Shown here piece by piece: positions 39,301-45,830 of a stretch of DNA of 64,000 bases; positions within the stretch are counted from its first letter, which is position 1, and every line of letters starts with the position of its first letter. A program made the position numbers and the translations under genes. The notes under the pieces were generated by a model. It did no database searches and was not told the origin of the DNA. It was given only the letters and a program-made list of their open reading frames with translations. The stretch comes from Bedellia somnulentella (Eukaryota; Arthropoda; Insecta; Lepidoptera; Bedelliidae): contig OY755174.1 of the NCBI GenBank assembly GCA_963576735.1, forward strand, positions 6,696,001 through 6,760,000, in the 5' to 3' direction.

Positions 39301-40285
39301 ATTTAAGCAACATGATAGTCCAGTGGGTAGAACACCCGCCCGAAAAACAGAAGGGCGTGAGTTCCAATCCTGGGACGGGCCTACACCAATTTGTCTTTTC
39401 TAAAGTCATATGTGTGGTTAATTTATCATGGTTGCTAACGGTGAGGGAAAACATCGTGAGGAAACCCACATGGCTGAGTTGTACTTAGTCATGTGACAGT
39501 GTATTCGTACAAAACGGCGATAGGCCAGCCCCCTATCACGTGAGTACACTGTCTAAGCAAAACGTGGGTACCTTCTCTGGAAACTAGATGGCGCTTGCCA
39601 TGTGAGTTCAGGAGTATTGGTACCTCTGCCAACCCCTTCGGGGATAAACGGCGTGAATGTTTATGTCATTTTGTTATAAAGTAAAGTGTTTATTGGAAAA
39701 CCCTTTAAAACATATTCAAAAACTATTAGCCCATAATAAAGTATGTTGACAGAATGGACAAAAATAATAATATTTAGAACAATGAAATACAGTAAGTCAG
39801 CAAGAGTCAACATACAATAGTCCTGGTAAAGAAACAAGCGTAGTAACTAGTATCCTAGTGATATTCATCATCAATTCATTCTTGAAAGCAGTCAAGCAAA
39901 TTTTATCTTTGTGTTACCTTAACTTGAACCAACATCCCTTCCAGGTATTTGACGGCTTTAAGGACGAGAGCTCGTGTACGACCATGTTCTGTACCTCGTA
40001 ATTTCAAAAATCCAAATTGCCGACTGAAATATTAAAATGAAACATTATTATGTATATGGTAAAATATAGTATAAACGAGGAGTTATGGTGGAACAATTAG
40101 ATCAGTAAATATGTATTATAATGACCGATAAAATTGTTTACTTTGCTACTGAATATTACACATCTGATTATAAGAATGACGATAAAAGTTTTAGTTTACA
40201 AGTTTCAGGAGGAAGCTTACCTGTCAAGTTCAGATAAAACTTGCAGTTCCGTGGATGTTAAATGTAGTTCCTCTTTGTCATCCAT
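12139..40285 (-). CDS. Utx: UTX/KDM6A H3K27 demethylase, N-terminal TPR part (7 exons)
   Basis: Seven minus-strand exons join in frame to 1178 nt, about 392 residues: 40285-40221, 40023-39918, 38218-38110, 35599-35491, 13473-13166, 12890-12665 and 12393-12139. The product follows animal UTX: LSELDSRQFGF near the start, [53 protein letters not shown], then [20 protein letters not shown] and [18 protein letters not shown]. These are tandem tetratricopeptide repeats, which in UTX bind partners in the MLL3/4 (COMPASS-like) complex in the nucleus. UTX removes methyl groups from H3K27 through a JmjC domain, which is not in this window; the last exon ends at a GTGAGT donor. Intron 4 is 22 kb. Exons 5-7 are strikingly GC-rich and exons 1-4 AT-rich. 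Identity is from recognised family sequence, not a search. Confidence 0.93.
12665..12890 (-). CDS. Utx: Utx exon 6
   Basis: Acceptor TTACAG|GGT, donor TTGG|GTAAGT; residues 233-308. Contains [20 protein letters not shown] and [12 protein letters not shown]. Strongly GC-rich. The linker between GWLFHRC and [12 protein letters not shown] looks less conserved than the rest. Confidence 0.92.
13166..13473 (-). CDS. Utx: Utx exon 5
   Basis: Acceptor TGTAG|GGC, donor CTCG|GTAAGA; residues 130-233. Encodes [20 protein letters not shown], a run of alanines ([13 protein letters not shown]), then [14 protein letters not shown] and [10 protein letters not shown]. Codons are almost all G- or C-ending, unlike exons 1-4. 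Confidence 0.93.
13474..16394. other. Utx intron 4, right-hand repeat-free part (1)
   Basis: No coding exon or transposon recognised. GC-richer islands lie at about 14060-14300 and 16130-16250; the latter includes a run of CGG units at about 16205-16232. Reading frames here are short and have no family features. Confidence 0.5.
16395..16502 (+). repeat. Diverged family B tail
   Basis: AGTGGCTGAGAAAT, GGCTCTAGCGTCCCC and ATAGCCGTGAGTATATGCAT match the last 110 bp of family B with many changes. It is the only dispersed repeat I recognise between 13.5 and 23.7 kb. Confidence 0.5.
16503..19757. other. Utx intron 4, repeat-free part (2)
   Basis: Unique sequence with no gene I can support. The plus-strand frame 19364-19762 (132 codons) ends at the putative core promoter and shows no recognisable domain; I treat it as chance. 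Confidence 0.45.
19758..19766 (+). promoter_or_regulatory. Putative TATA box of a nested transcript
   Basis: TATAAATAG, preceded by a GC-rich stretch (CGCCCCGGTGCACCGCGAGG). About 30-45 bp downstream lie possible start sites (TCACTT near 19804). An ATG with a short frame and a GTAAGC donor follow (19900-19918). This arrangement fits a promoter plus first exon inside the Utx intron, transcribed against Utx. It is inferred from motif order only. Confidence 0.35.
19788..19916 (+). other. Possible first exon of a nested gene
   Basis: Downstream of the TATA box there is a leader of about 110 bp, an ATG at 19900 opening six codons, and a donor-like CGA|GTAAGC at 19917. No second exon could be recognised, so the transcript may be non-coding, may continue far away, or may not exist. 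Confidence 0.2.
19919..21256. other. GC-rich island and unique intron sequence
   Basis: 19960-20220 is markedly GC- and CpG-rich compared with its surroundings. Minus-strand frames across it (20036-20251) start from non-ATG codons and lack family features. The rest is unique AT-rich DNA. Confidence 0.4.
21257..21400 (+). CDS. Possible 47-codon small ORF in an E-box-rich island
   Basis: ATG at 21257, stop TAG at 21398-21400. The peptide starts [20 protein letters not shown] and is partly amphipathic. The DNA is GC-rich amid AT-rich sequence. It also holds four E-box cores within about 60 bp (CAGCTG, CAGGTG, CACCTG, CACGTG), so a regulatory site is an equally good reading. No homology recognised. 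Confidence 0.15.
   Translation: MLLGWDKGARKLVKTTAEVATGVAAAGLHLLQHVPCKLLHSHIYYKI
21401..23741. other. Utx intron 4, repeat-free part (3)
   Basis: No gene supported. A GC-rich island at 23330-23510 contains TTACGTCACC (CRE-like) and GCCCCGCCCCGCCCCGC (GC-box-like), which would suit a promoter or enhancer; its reading frames are compositional. 22843-23124 also holds a frame without recognised features. Confidence 0.4.
23742..23800. repeat. Short hairpin, 25-bp arms
   Basis: Arms 23742-23766 and 23776-23800 pair with one mismatch around a 9-base loop (TTATTGCTA). The arm begins ATGTATCCTATTTCATC. Confidence 0.85.
23801..24827. other. AT-rich intron sequence, nothing recognised
   Basis: Very AT-rich, with no gene. 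A motif at about 24088-24130 (CCCGACGTTTCGAAAACTTT, then CATGGTCACGGG) resembles ends of dispersed repeats but is not assigned. Confidence 0.4.
24828..25708 (-). repeat. Composite tRNA/Helitron-like element, copy 3 (full order)
   Basis: On the minus strand it runs from a tRNA-like head (ATGTGGCGTAGCGGTAAATC, near 25706-25687) through CGGTCAGTGTAGGGGGCAGC (about 25504), a family-B-like module (25080-24935) and a GC-rich dyad to AAAAAAGCTAG at 24828. The order matches copies 1 and 2, which supports one composite unit. Confidence 0.6.
25775..26365 (+). mobile_element. Non-autonomous TIR element (family E), with partial tandem copy
   Basis: The terminal sequence CAATTCGGTATGCAAAGT occurs at 25774 and again at 25867, and inverted at 26348-26365. 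The first 93 bp are a partial tandem duplicate of the start. Inside are AT-rich sequences with no transposase frame, so it is MITE-like. The frame at 25720-25977 is a by-product of the duplication. Confidence 0.65.
26363..27167 (+). mobile_element. Second family E copy, interrupted by a family B repeat
   Basis: Directly after the first copy's end the internal sequence restarts (AAGCTAAGATGACTGTTATT). It is broken at about 26410 by a family B insertion and resumes at about 26691. It ends with the inverted terminal motif at 27151-27167 (GTTGCATACCGAATTG). The frame at 26910-27230 is non-coding element sequence. Confidence 0.6.
26432..26690 (+). repeat. Family B interspersed repeat, full length
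   Basis: GGCTTAGAATGTCGCTACCC at the head, GGGTATTGGGGCTTTT, CTCAACTTCCAAAAGTGGCT, then the TATATGTATGTATGT tail. It sits inside a family E copy, so it inserted later. Confidence 0.85.
27240..27699. other. AT-rich intron, nothing recognised
   Basis: No gene. AACACCCAGCGCTATCTATT near 27397 and ACACAGCGCCATCTCCAATC near 27644 resemble each other and look like old transposon pieces. Confidence 0.4.
27700..27863 (-). repeat. Family F dispersed repeat
   Basis: On the minus strand it begins ATACTAATATTATAAATTGG, has GTTTGTTTGTTTATTTGTG and a CTACTGAACCGATT block, and ends near a TATCCCGG motif. The forward relative at 33488-33760 has the same order. Confidence 0.55.
27895..28150 (+). repeat. SINE family A, 5'-truncated
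   Basis: Starts in the body (AGGGAAAACATCGTGAGGAA) and ends with TTCGAGGATATACGGCGTG. The tRNA-like head is lost. Confidence 0.65.
28151..28825. other. AT-rich intron, nothing recognised
   Basis: No coding frame or named repeat seen. Confidence 0.4.
28826..30053 (-). mobile_element. Mariner (Tc1/mariner) element, inactive
   Basis: The right end is CGAGGGCGGGTCAATAAGTC read inwards from 30053, next to a TA dinucleotide. The left end near 28826-28850 is diverged (AAGTCAATGACTTGAAAG) and lacks part of the terminal repeat. It encloses a broken DD34D transposase. Confidence 0.8.
28858..29878 (-). pseudogene. Mariner transposase, frameshifted
   Basis: Three minus-strand segments (29878-29621, 29645-29274, 29277-28858) together cover a mariner transposase of about 340 residues. 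The DNA-binding part starts [20 protein letters not shown]. The catalytic motifs are [18 protein letters not shown] and [13 protein letters not shown], the last two spaced as DD34D. One frame change lies at an A-run near 29651-29659 and another near 29275-29290, where the sequence is also scrambled. It cannot make a working transposase as written. Confidence 0.9.
30054..30647. other. AT-rich intron, nothing recognised
   Basis: No gene or named repeat. The minus-strand frame at 30485-30682 is a chance frame that runs into the next repeat. Confidence 0.4.
30648..30888 (-). repeat. Family B interspersed repeat, full length
   Basis: A good reference copy: tail ACATACATACATATACTCAC, GGGGTAGCCAGAGCTAAGG, TCAGCCACTTTTGGAAGTTG, GGTGATGGGTCTCCAACCGC, CGCCTCTTACGTACACCCAC, and head TAGTGCTATTCTAAGCCGAC. 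Confidence 0.88.
31008..31145 (+). repeat. Family B repeat, tail part
   Basis: Starts at GTTGGAGACCCGTCACC and ends ATATGTATGTATGTA. It is oriented opposite to the copy 120 bp away at 30648-30888. Confidence 0.75.
31203..31345 (+). repeat. Family E fragment
   Basis: AAAGTGACGCTTGTTATAAA, CCACTTCGAGATACTA and TAGTGTTTGATCTTCAAT match internal parts of family E. It is followed directly by a SINE A copy. Confidence 0.5.
31353..31640 (+). repeat. tRNA-derived SINE, family A
   Basis: A-box region GTGATAGCTCAGTGGG, B-box-like GTTCTAATCCCGGGTCG, body AACGGTGAGGGAAAACATCG, to GTGAGTACTCTGAACACCAC. The last 80 bp are lost. Confidence 0.75.
31641..31884. other. Unassigned, possible LINE 3' end
   Basis: AAATAAATGATTTTTCTTTT at about 31741 resembles a polyadenylation signal and LINE 3' terminus on the plus strand. 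No coding sequence seen. Confidence 0.3.
31885..32165 (-). repeat. tRNA-derived SINE, family C
   Basis: On the minus strand, GGTCTCGCCGTTAACCGCTC (A-box region) and GGTCTCGGGTTCGATCCCCG (strong B box, around 32095-32115) form a tRNA-like head. The body CTTCGGAGGATACGTTAAGC to about 31885 is a conserved SINE body that I recognise from lepidopteran genomes. Confidence 0.75.
32166..32919. other. No gene; old repeat sequence
   Basis: The reading frames at 32250-32453 and 32601-33014 have no family signature. 32826-32918 resembles 4180-4265. Confidence 0.4.
32920..33440 (+). pseudogene. LINE ORF2 C-terminal remnant (I/R1/Jockey-type)
   Basis: Pieces in different frames match the end of a non-LTR reverse transcriptase and the region after it: [16 protein letters not shown] (about 32930-32975), [14 protein letters not shown] (about 33075-33117), then [20 protein letters not shown] (33147-33206). 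Frameshifts and stops separate them. The following GATAGATTAGATAAATGG and GGTTTCCGCAATTGGTCACT (to about 33440) look like this LINE's 3' end; the same motif recurs at 49976-50040. Confidence 0.65.
33488..33760 (+). repeat. Family F dispersed repeat
   Basis: ATTAATATTATAAATGTGAA, GTTTGTGTGTTTGAGGC, GGATAAGTTTAATCCCGG, and a 3' end TCTTTCGGGTCAGCAAGTAT. It is a forward relative of 27700-27863. Confidence 0.55.
33761..35490. other. Utx intron 4, left part
   Basis: No gene. About 33990-34210 (TCATAACAATATACTGAG, then GCAGCGAATAAACATTTTC and a CTTT-rich run) looks like the 3' untranslated end of an old LINE. The minus-strand frames at 34515-34974 have no recognised features. Confidence 0.4.
35491..35599 (-). 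CDS. Utx: Utx exon 4
   Basis: Acceptor TTTCAG|CAA, donor AATG|GTAAGT; residues 94-130, encoding [20 protein letters not shown] followed by [16 protein letters not shown], a TPR unit. The split tryptophan codon is completed by exon 5, 22 kb away. Confidence 0.95.
35600..36255. other. Intron 3, no gene
   Basis: CGTCCCAGCTTCGCACGGGT at about 35648 and TGGCGCCATCTAGTATGTTA at 35916 are typical of old transposon ends. Nothing coding. Confidence 0.4.
36290..36500 (-). repeat. Family F-like dispersed repeat
   Basis: On the minus strand: GTCTGTCTGTTTGTCTATCT, AAACTACTCGACGGATTTTA and CTTGGTACAATTTATTC, matching the family's order. The frames at 36256-36512 come from this repeat. Confidence 0.5.
36501..37189. 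other. Intron 3, no gene
   Basis: AT-rich, nothing recognised. Confidence 0.4.
37190..37330. promoter_or_regulatory. Cluster of promoter-like motifs in Utx intron 3
   Basis: Within 140 bp there are CGACGTCAATT and CTACGTCATTA (CRE-like), AGCCAATCACAG (CCAAT box) and AGTCACGTGACAG (E-box/CLEAR-like). An internal promoter or an old element's regulatory region would both fit. Motif presence only. Confidence 0.25.
37331..38109. other. Intron 3, SINE A remnant and CA repeat
   Basis: A short CA-rich microsatellite at about 37532-37562 is followed at 37600-37690 by a decayed SINE A fragment (GATTCAAATCCCTCG, ACCAATTTGTCCTTTCC). No coding sequence. Confidence 0.45.
38110..38218 (-). CDS. Utx: Utx exon 3
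   Basis: Acceptor TTTCAG|GAG, donor AAAG|GTATTG; residues 58-94, encoding [18 protein letters not shown], the first recognisable TPR unit of UTX. The 5' half ([14 protein letters not shown]) is a variable linker. Confidence 0.94.
38219..39300. other. Intron 2, no gene
   Basis: AT-rich with several short chance frames (such as 38534-38746). No repeat family recognised. Confidence 0.4.
39305..39665 (+). repeat. tRNA-derived SINE, family A, young subfamily
   Basis: Head GATAGTCCAGTGGGTAGAAC, B box GAGTTCCAATCCTGGGAC, and the subfamily-specific block CTTCTCTGGAAACTAGATGG. It is almost identical over about 360 bp to the reverse copy at 63106-63470. Confidence 0.88.
39918..40023 (-). CDS. Utx: Utx exon 2
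   Basis: Acceptor TTTCAG|TCG, donor TTAAG|GTAACA; residues 22-57. Starts (D)[20 protein letters not shown], then [11 protein letters not shown], matching the conserved N-terminal helix region of UTX. Confidence 0.93.
40221..40285 (-). CDS. Utx: Utx exon 1 (start codon)
   Basis: ATG at 40285-40283, donor ACAG|GTAAGC; residues 1-22, encoding [20 protein letters not shown]. The context before the ATG (CGAACCAAT) is acceptable. A longer N-terminus from an upstream exon cannot be excluded, but the acidic start leading to LSELDS fits the family. Confidence 0.85.
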
Positions 40286-41041
40286 ATTGGTTCGAACTAT
40301 GGCATAAACTCTAAACACTTTAGTCAAAACACAATGGTTAACTTATAAGCAAGCTGGCTGTAACAAATTTATAAAACTGAAACATAAAAATATTCATGTA
40401 TTTGATAACCCCACCGCCAAGCAACACAGAAGTCACAGAACAAGAAAAACAAAAAAAAAACAAATAAAAAGTAAAGTATCAAGATTAAAGCTAAGTTTAC
40501 ACTTAAAACAAATCACTTTCAAGTTCCGTTGGATGGAAGCTACAGTCAAACTACGTAATGAGAAGTTTTTCAACAGCTGTCATTTTTAGTACGCAAATTC
40601 TCTTAGCCTTATGACTCGTAAGATGGCGTTGAACGCGCATAATATGTTAAAATATTGGTGACTAATTATATATAGACTCAAGACTCAAAATTGTCTCAAA
40701 AATTACGAAATGAATTATGGCAGTATGCCATTTAACGATGATGAATTAACAATGATTATAACAACCAAAATCCTTAAAATGATTTGCTTTGCCTAATGAC
40801 TCAGTTCAGTCAGCCAACTTGATTGGCCGTACTTGGACATATCAGTGCTAGAGTTGTGGCCATCTGTTGCACTATTAGTGAAAATCGATGAACTGTCAGA
40901 TAAAAAACCCCTCATTCGCGAACGAAATGCCCGCGTGGGGCAAGAGGAGAATGGGAGTGGAGTGGCTATTGATAGACACGATATTGAATGTTTCGAGACT
41001 AGTACGTACTGTAATATTGAAAAAAACAATCAATGAATATT
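40286..41041. other. Utx upstream region
   Basis: Should contain the Utx promoter on the minus strand. AAGATGGCG near 40621 is a YY1/Pho-type core; no TATA box is evident near the ATG. The paired short frames at 40793-41130 look like chance. Confidence 0.35.
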
Positions 41042-41190
41042 TGAGATGCGGTTGGAGACCCATCACCAACCACCTTTATTTCACCATCTTTGCCCCACAC
41101 AACTTCCAAAAGTGGCTGAAGAATTTATAATTCCTTAGCTCTGGTTACGCCTTCTAGGGATTTATAGCCGTGAATATATGCATGTATGAA
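41042..41190 (+). repeat. Family B repeat, tail part
   Basis: GAGATGCGGTTGGAGACCCA through CAACTTCCAAAAGTGGCTGA to ATATATGCATGTATG. Confidence 0.8.
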
Positions 41191-41311
41191 TATTTAAGAA
41201 ACCATATGGAGACCGTACGTTTACATTTTCAATTCGTAGCAAAATATTTTCAATTCGTATAATGATGTTGTATACATATTGGAGTTTTGCTTCTTTCGTT
41301 CAAAATGGCGT

Positions 41312-41672
41312 TCCATCATCATCATCATCATCAGCCCACACTCGTCCACTGCTGGACATAGGCATCTCCCATGGCGCGCCACCTCTTCCTATCCTCGGCC
41401 AGCCTCATCCAACCACTCCCGGCCACCTGCTTTAGGTCGTCGGTCCAGCGGGCTGGAGGGCGCCCCACACTGCGTCTGCCAGTGCGTGGTCTCCACTCAA
41501 GAACTCGTCTTCCCCAGCGGTTATCGGTTCTTCGGCAGATGTGACCAGCCCACTGCCACTTCAACTTGCTGATCCGATGAGCTACGTCGGCCACTTTAGT
41601 TCTCTGTCGGATCACTTCATTTCTGATGCGAACCAACAGAGTGATGCCGAGCATAGCTCCATGGCGTTCCAT
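41312..41672 (-). pseudogene. 5'-truncated LINE (RTE-like 'endonuclease-reverse transcriptase') C-terminus
   Basis: The 113-codon minus-strand frame matches the C-terminal end of a very common lepidopteran non-LTR element: IRNEVIRQRTKVADVAHRIS, LKWQWAGHICRRTDNRWGRR, RRSVGRPPARWTDDLKQVAG and a final VQQWTSVG. The stop is followed by a short GAT-repeat tail (on plus, ATC units at 41316-41333), as expected at the 3' end of such insertions. The reverse transcriptase and endonuclease parts are missing, so this is a dead 5'-truncated copy. Confidence 0.85.
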
Positions 41673-41765
41673 AGTTTCTACTTAATCCAATGGGACCAAA
41701 CCTAATAGCGTAATACGTCTTTACTTTAAAAAGTTGATTGTTTTTAACCTACTCCTTGAATGATC

Positions 41766-41808
41766 ATATTTTTATGCAGATCCCTTGAAGGGATCTGCAT
41801 AAAAATAT
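41766..41808. repeat. 43-bp palindrome
   Basis: Arms 41766-41786 and 41788-41808 are perfect 21-base complements around a single G; the arm is ATATTTTTATGCAGATCCCT plus T. Confidence 0.9.
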
Positions 41809-42161
41809 AATAGAATCAGCCATTATCATTAAAATAGGACAACATTTTACTTTTCTGAAAGAGCATTAAGCATCAGAAATCAGAATAGAACACAGAATAT
41901 AATGTACAATGATAAAATAAAGCCAATTTACTTTTAACAACAAATTTAAATCTCCTGCCTGATAATATCGGGTTAACTATGACGTATCATATCCAAAGAA
42001 GGATTTTCGCGGTCATTTAAACAAGCAAAACTTGTGATATCTAGTGATACTGAAGAGCGCATTATCGTGTTAATTTAAATAAGTTGTCTTCTAGCTGTGG
42101 CTTTGCCCTGTGCCTGGCTTGCGCCTAGCCAGTGCCTAGCGCCTGAGTAGTCTTGCGCATA

Positions 42162-42598
42162 AAGCGCCCAGTACACAATGGCCCACAATGGCCCACTGCA
42201 CGCCATCGCCACTGTGTACAGGGGGCAATGGTGCATGATGGCGGACAATTGTCAATCGTGGCGCGCAATGGTGAAGTTGTCGGTATTTTGGGCACACTTC
42301 AAAGGAATCGTGGCGTAGCGTGGCCGGTGGTGTTTCCACAGTGGGCCATTAATTAGTTCGTCACCGGCCGCTCATAGATACTTATACTTTTTTGGAATAA
42401 TTTATTGCAAAACGTATTTATAATCAATATATGACTTAAAAATAACATAAATAGCGCCATAAATAAAATAAATTACATACATAATAATAAATAAATAGCT
42501 GCAGCCATAATTACTTCGACGTCCATCGCAAGTGGATTGCCGGGCAATAATGAGCAATAGTCTGTCAAATTGTCTGGCTATTGTGTACTGGCCGCTTA
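42162..42598. mobile_element. MITE-like element with 24-bp imperfect TIRs
   Basis: AAGCGCCCAGTACACAATGG at 42162 and its inverse near 42574-42598 (read inwards AAGCGGCCAGTACACAATAG) match except for two bases. The subterminal part carries repeated CAATGG/GGCCCAC-type words. No transposase frame. Target duplication is not clear. Confidence 0.5.
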
Positions 42599-42948
42599 AT
42601 AGGTCGCGACTGGGAGCGCTCATATTAGTTCACAGCTCTTCAAATTCAAATTCAAATATATTTATTGCAAGTCACATTGTGGGATTAGGTGGTAATGAGT
42701 TGACTAGATACAAATGTGACTCCCTGTAAGGGCGCAGCAACCTAAGAGGCTTAAAATTACTTAAGTATTCTATAAATTAACATGCATAAAATTAGAATTG
42801 TATTGTAAAAATTTAATACAAAAAAAAAGGAATTCAAAATTAATACAAAATAAACATCGTACATTATTAAACGATAACAGATTAAATTATTATGAAATTA
42901 AAGTTACAATTTAGGCAGGCACCAATTTATTGTTAAAGATTGTATATT

Positions 42949-45830
42949 TTATTTACCATTATCATTAAAAAAGTCTGTAATTGTGTAGTAGCTCTTTTCA
43001 ATAAGGAATCTCTTTAAGGATGTGATGAACATTCCGTACGTCTCTGAATTTTTGATTACATTTGGAACTGAATTATAAATCTTGATAGACATAGCGTGGG
43101 GCCCTGCTGTATACATCTTTAATTTTGAGAAGGTAGTTTTCAGTTGATTTTGGTATCTATCATTTCTTCTAATTATCTTAATTGGGGAGTATAAGTTCGA
43201 TTGTTTCTTAACAAATTTACATGATTCCAGTATATATATAGATGTGAGTGTTAGTATACTATATTTTTTAAAATAAGGCTTACAAGAATCCCTTTGATCT
43301 ATATTTGCTAAGATTCTAATACATTTCTTCTGTAGCGTGAACACATCTTTTACATTAGTGGAGTTTCCCCATAAAACAATACCATAAGAGAGTCTAGAAT
43401 GAGCATATGCATAGTATGCTGAAAGAGCAGCTTTGAAATCTGTAACTTTTTTTAAGTGAATAAGTGCATAGATGAAAGAAGATAATTTTTTTGATAAATT
43501 TTCAATATGCATTTTCCAGTTTAAGTGGTGGTCTAGATCAATTCCTAATAGCTTAGCTGTCTCAACCGTTTTTATTTGAGTGTTCTGGTATTTATAATTG
43601 AGTTCTAGCGGTTTTCTTTGGTATGGGCCGAATTGTATTAAATTAGTTTTGGAGAAATTTAGCGCGAGGTTGTGGTCTTCGAGCCACACTGTTATCGTGT
43701 CTAGGGTCTCATTCAGTTTAATCTCTAGCTCTTCGACTTCAGAGCAAGTGAATAAAAAAGAAATATCATCCGCAAATAAGATGCATTTTTCGTTTAGTAT
43801 TGCTGGCAGATCGTTTATATAGATAATAAATAAGATACATCCGAGGACACTACCTTGCGGGATAGAGCCAGTGACCGGGATAAGATCAGACCTAATTTGC
43901 TCTATTTTTCTCGTCTTGTAATCAGCAATTTCAACTTCGACATATTGGTGTCTTTGCTCAAGATAAGACGCAAACCATTTATAAGCCTCTCCGCGAATTC
44001 CAGTCCCGTTAAGTTTGCTAAGTAGAATTTCGTGGTTGACTCTATCATATGCCTTGCTCATATCTAGTAATAGTCCTACTGCGTATTTTTGGCTATTAAT
44101 TGAGTCTAAAATCATTTGCACATATTTATATACAGCTAGTGTTGTTGACCTGTTTTTCCTAAATCCGTGCTGTGGGTCACAAAATATATTATATTTTTCA
44201 TAGAACGAGTAAAGTCGCGCTGCCATCGCACTCTCAAAAATCTTAGATGATGTAGTTAGTTGGGCAATGGGGCGATAGTTATTAGGGTCTGTTTTGATGC
44301 CCTTTTTATATATAGGTTTAACTAGTGCTGTTTTAAGTGCTTCTGGAAAAACACCTTCGATAAAAGATTGGTTAATTAGATTAGTATAAGGAACAGTAAG
44401 TTCGGCTGCGCATTTTTTTATTAACGAGGGAGGAAGTTCATCTATTCCTGAGCTACATTTGTTTTTAAGATTTTTAATAATGTTATGGACTTCTTTTGGT
44501 TCAACTAGATGTAAGAAAAAAGTATTTTGTATTATATTTACAGGTTTAATTTTTTGTTTAGCTTGCAAAGAGAGCGGTTTTGAATTTCCTACCGAAGTGA
44601 AGAAATCATTAAAAGTATTAGCAATTATTTTTGGGCAGTCCACTAAAGTATTATCAATTTTAAGTTGAATATTGTTTTTAATTCGAGAAGGCATCTTGTT
44701 AGTTTCATTGTGTATTATTTGCCACATGGTTCGGGTTTTATTTTCCTGTGTATTGAATTTACGTATGTTGTAGAGTTTTTTCGATTTCTTTGCTAGTCTT
44801 TTTAGGATTTTTAAATAGGTTTTGTGGTGTTCCTTTAAGACAGTACTTTTTGTTTGAGAAGCTAGTATTCTAAGTAATCTTTTATTACGGCATGATATTT
44901 TTATTCCTTTAGTTAGATAGGGTTTTTTTGATTTGGTATAAACTTTTAGCTGTGTTCGTGGTATACATAGATCAAGAATTTTCCGTAGAGATTCAATGAA
45001 TGAATTAAAATTGTCATTTACAGATTTATTAGATGTTAGTTTATCGTCCCAATTTATACTTATGAGTTCGTTTTTAAATTTAATTATATTTTTTTCTGAG
45101 AAAATTCTACGATTTGTGTAAAAGTATGGTATGCGTGACTGCTCTATTGGCATCGCGAATGTAACTCCTTTGTGATCTGAAAACCCAAATTCTGTTACAT
45201 TGATAAAACAGTCTTTGTCATTAAAATTTACAAACAATAAATCTAGGCATGTAGAGCTAGATGCTGTTACTCTAGTTGGGTGTTTTACTTTTTGGATGAA
45301 GTTATATGTTAACATAAGGTTAGATAGTCTTTGTTTCAGATTGTTGTGCTTACTCTTTGGCATAAAATCAACGTTAAAATCCCCCCTATAATTATGTTTT
45401 TGTTATTTTCTTTTGTGTGAATGATACTTAAAAGTTTTTCTAGTTTATCAAAGAATACATCAATTTCTCTACTACAGTCTGGCCAATATAGGCAGATTAG
45501 AAATATATTTAACTTATTTAACTCTACTGCGCATATCTCAAAAATATACTCGAAAGACAAGTTATTCAAATCGACTCTATCTTTACTTTCACAGTCATTA
45601 GATAAAATAATGCATGTACCTCCACAGTCAAACCTTTCGCGGCAGAAAGAAGCTCGTACTGTGTAATTGTTTATGGAAAGTAATTCAATTTTTTCCTTTT
45701 TCATCCATGTTTCTGTAATACAAATAGCTTGAATTTTGGGGTTTTCTTCCAGGTAAGCTTCAAGTAAGTGTGTTTTGTTGTTAAGGCTCTGCATATTTTG
45801 GTAGAGAATTTCAAATCGATTGGCCTGCAC
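42949..45830 (-). pseudogene. LINE ORF2: endonuclease + reverse transcriptase, one frameshift
   Basis: Segment 45830-45381 encodes an APE-type endonuclease start (ILYQNMQSLNNK, ICITETWMK, NIIIGG). Segment 45363-42949 encodes the rest (SDHKG near residue 60), then the reverse transcriptase with YRPIAQL, DMSKAYDRVNH, PQGSVLGCILFIIYINDLP and FADD near residue 527. Between them the G run at 45381-45386 is one base short of keeping the frame (GG|DFNVD would follow). The C-terminal FLIEKSYYTITDFF region is usual for CR1-type elements. ORF2 overlaps the end of ORF1 at 45811-45830. It lacks RNase H. A sequencing error in the G run is possible. Confidence 0.9.
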
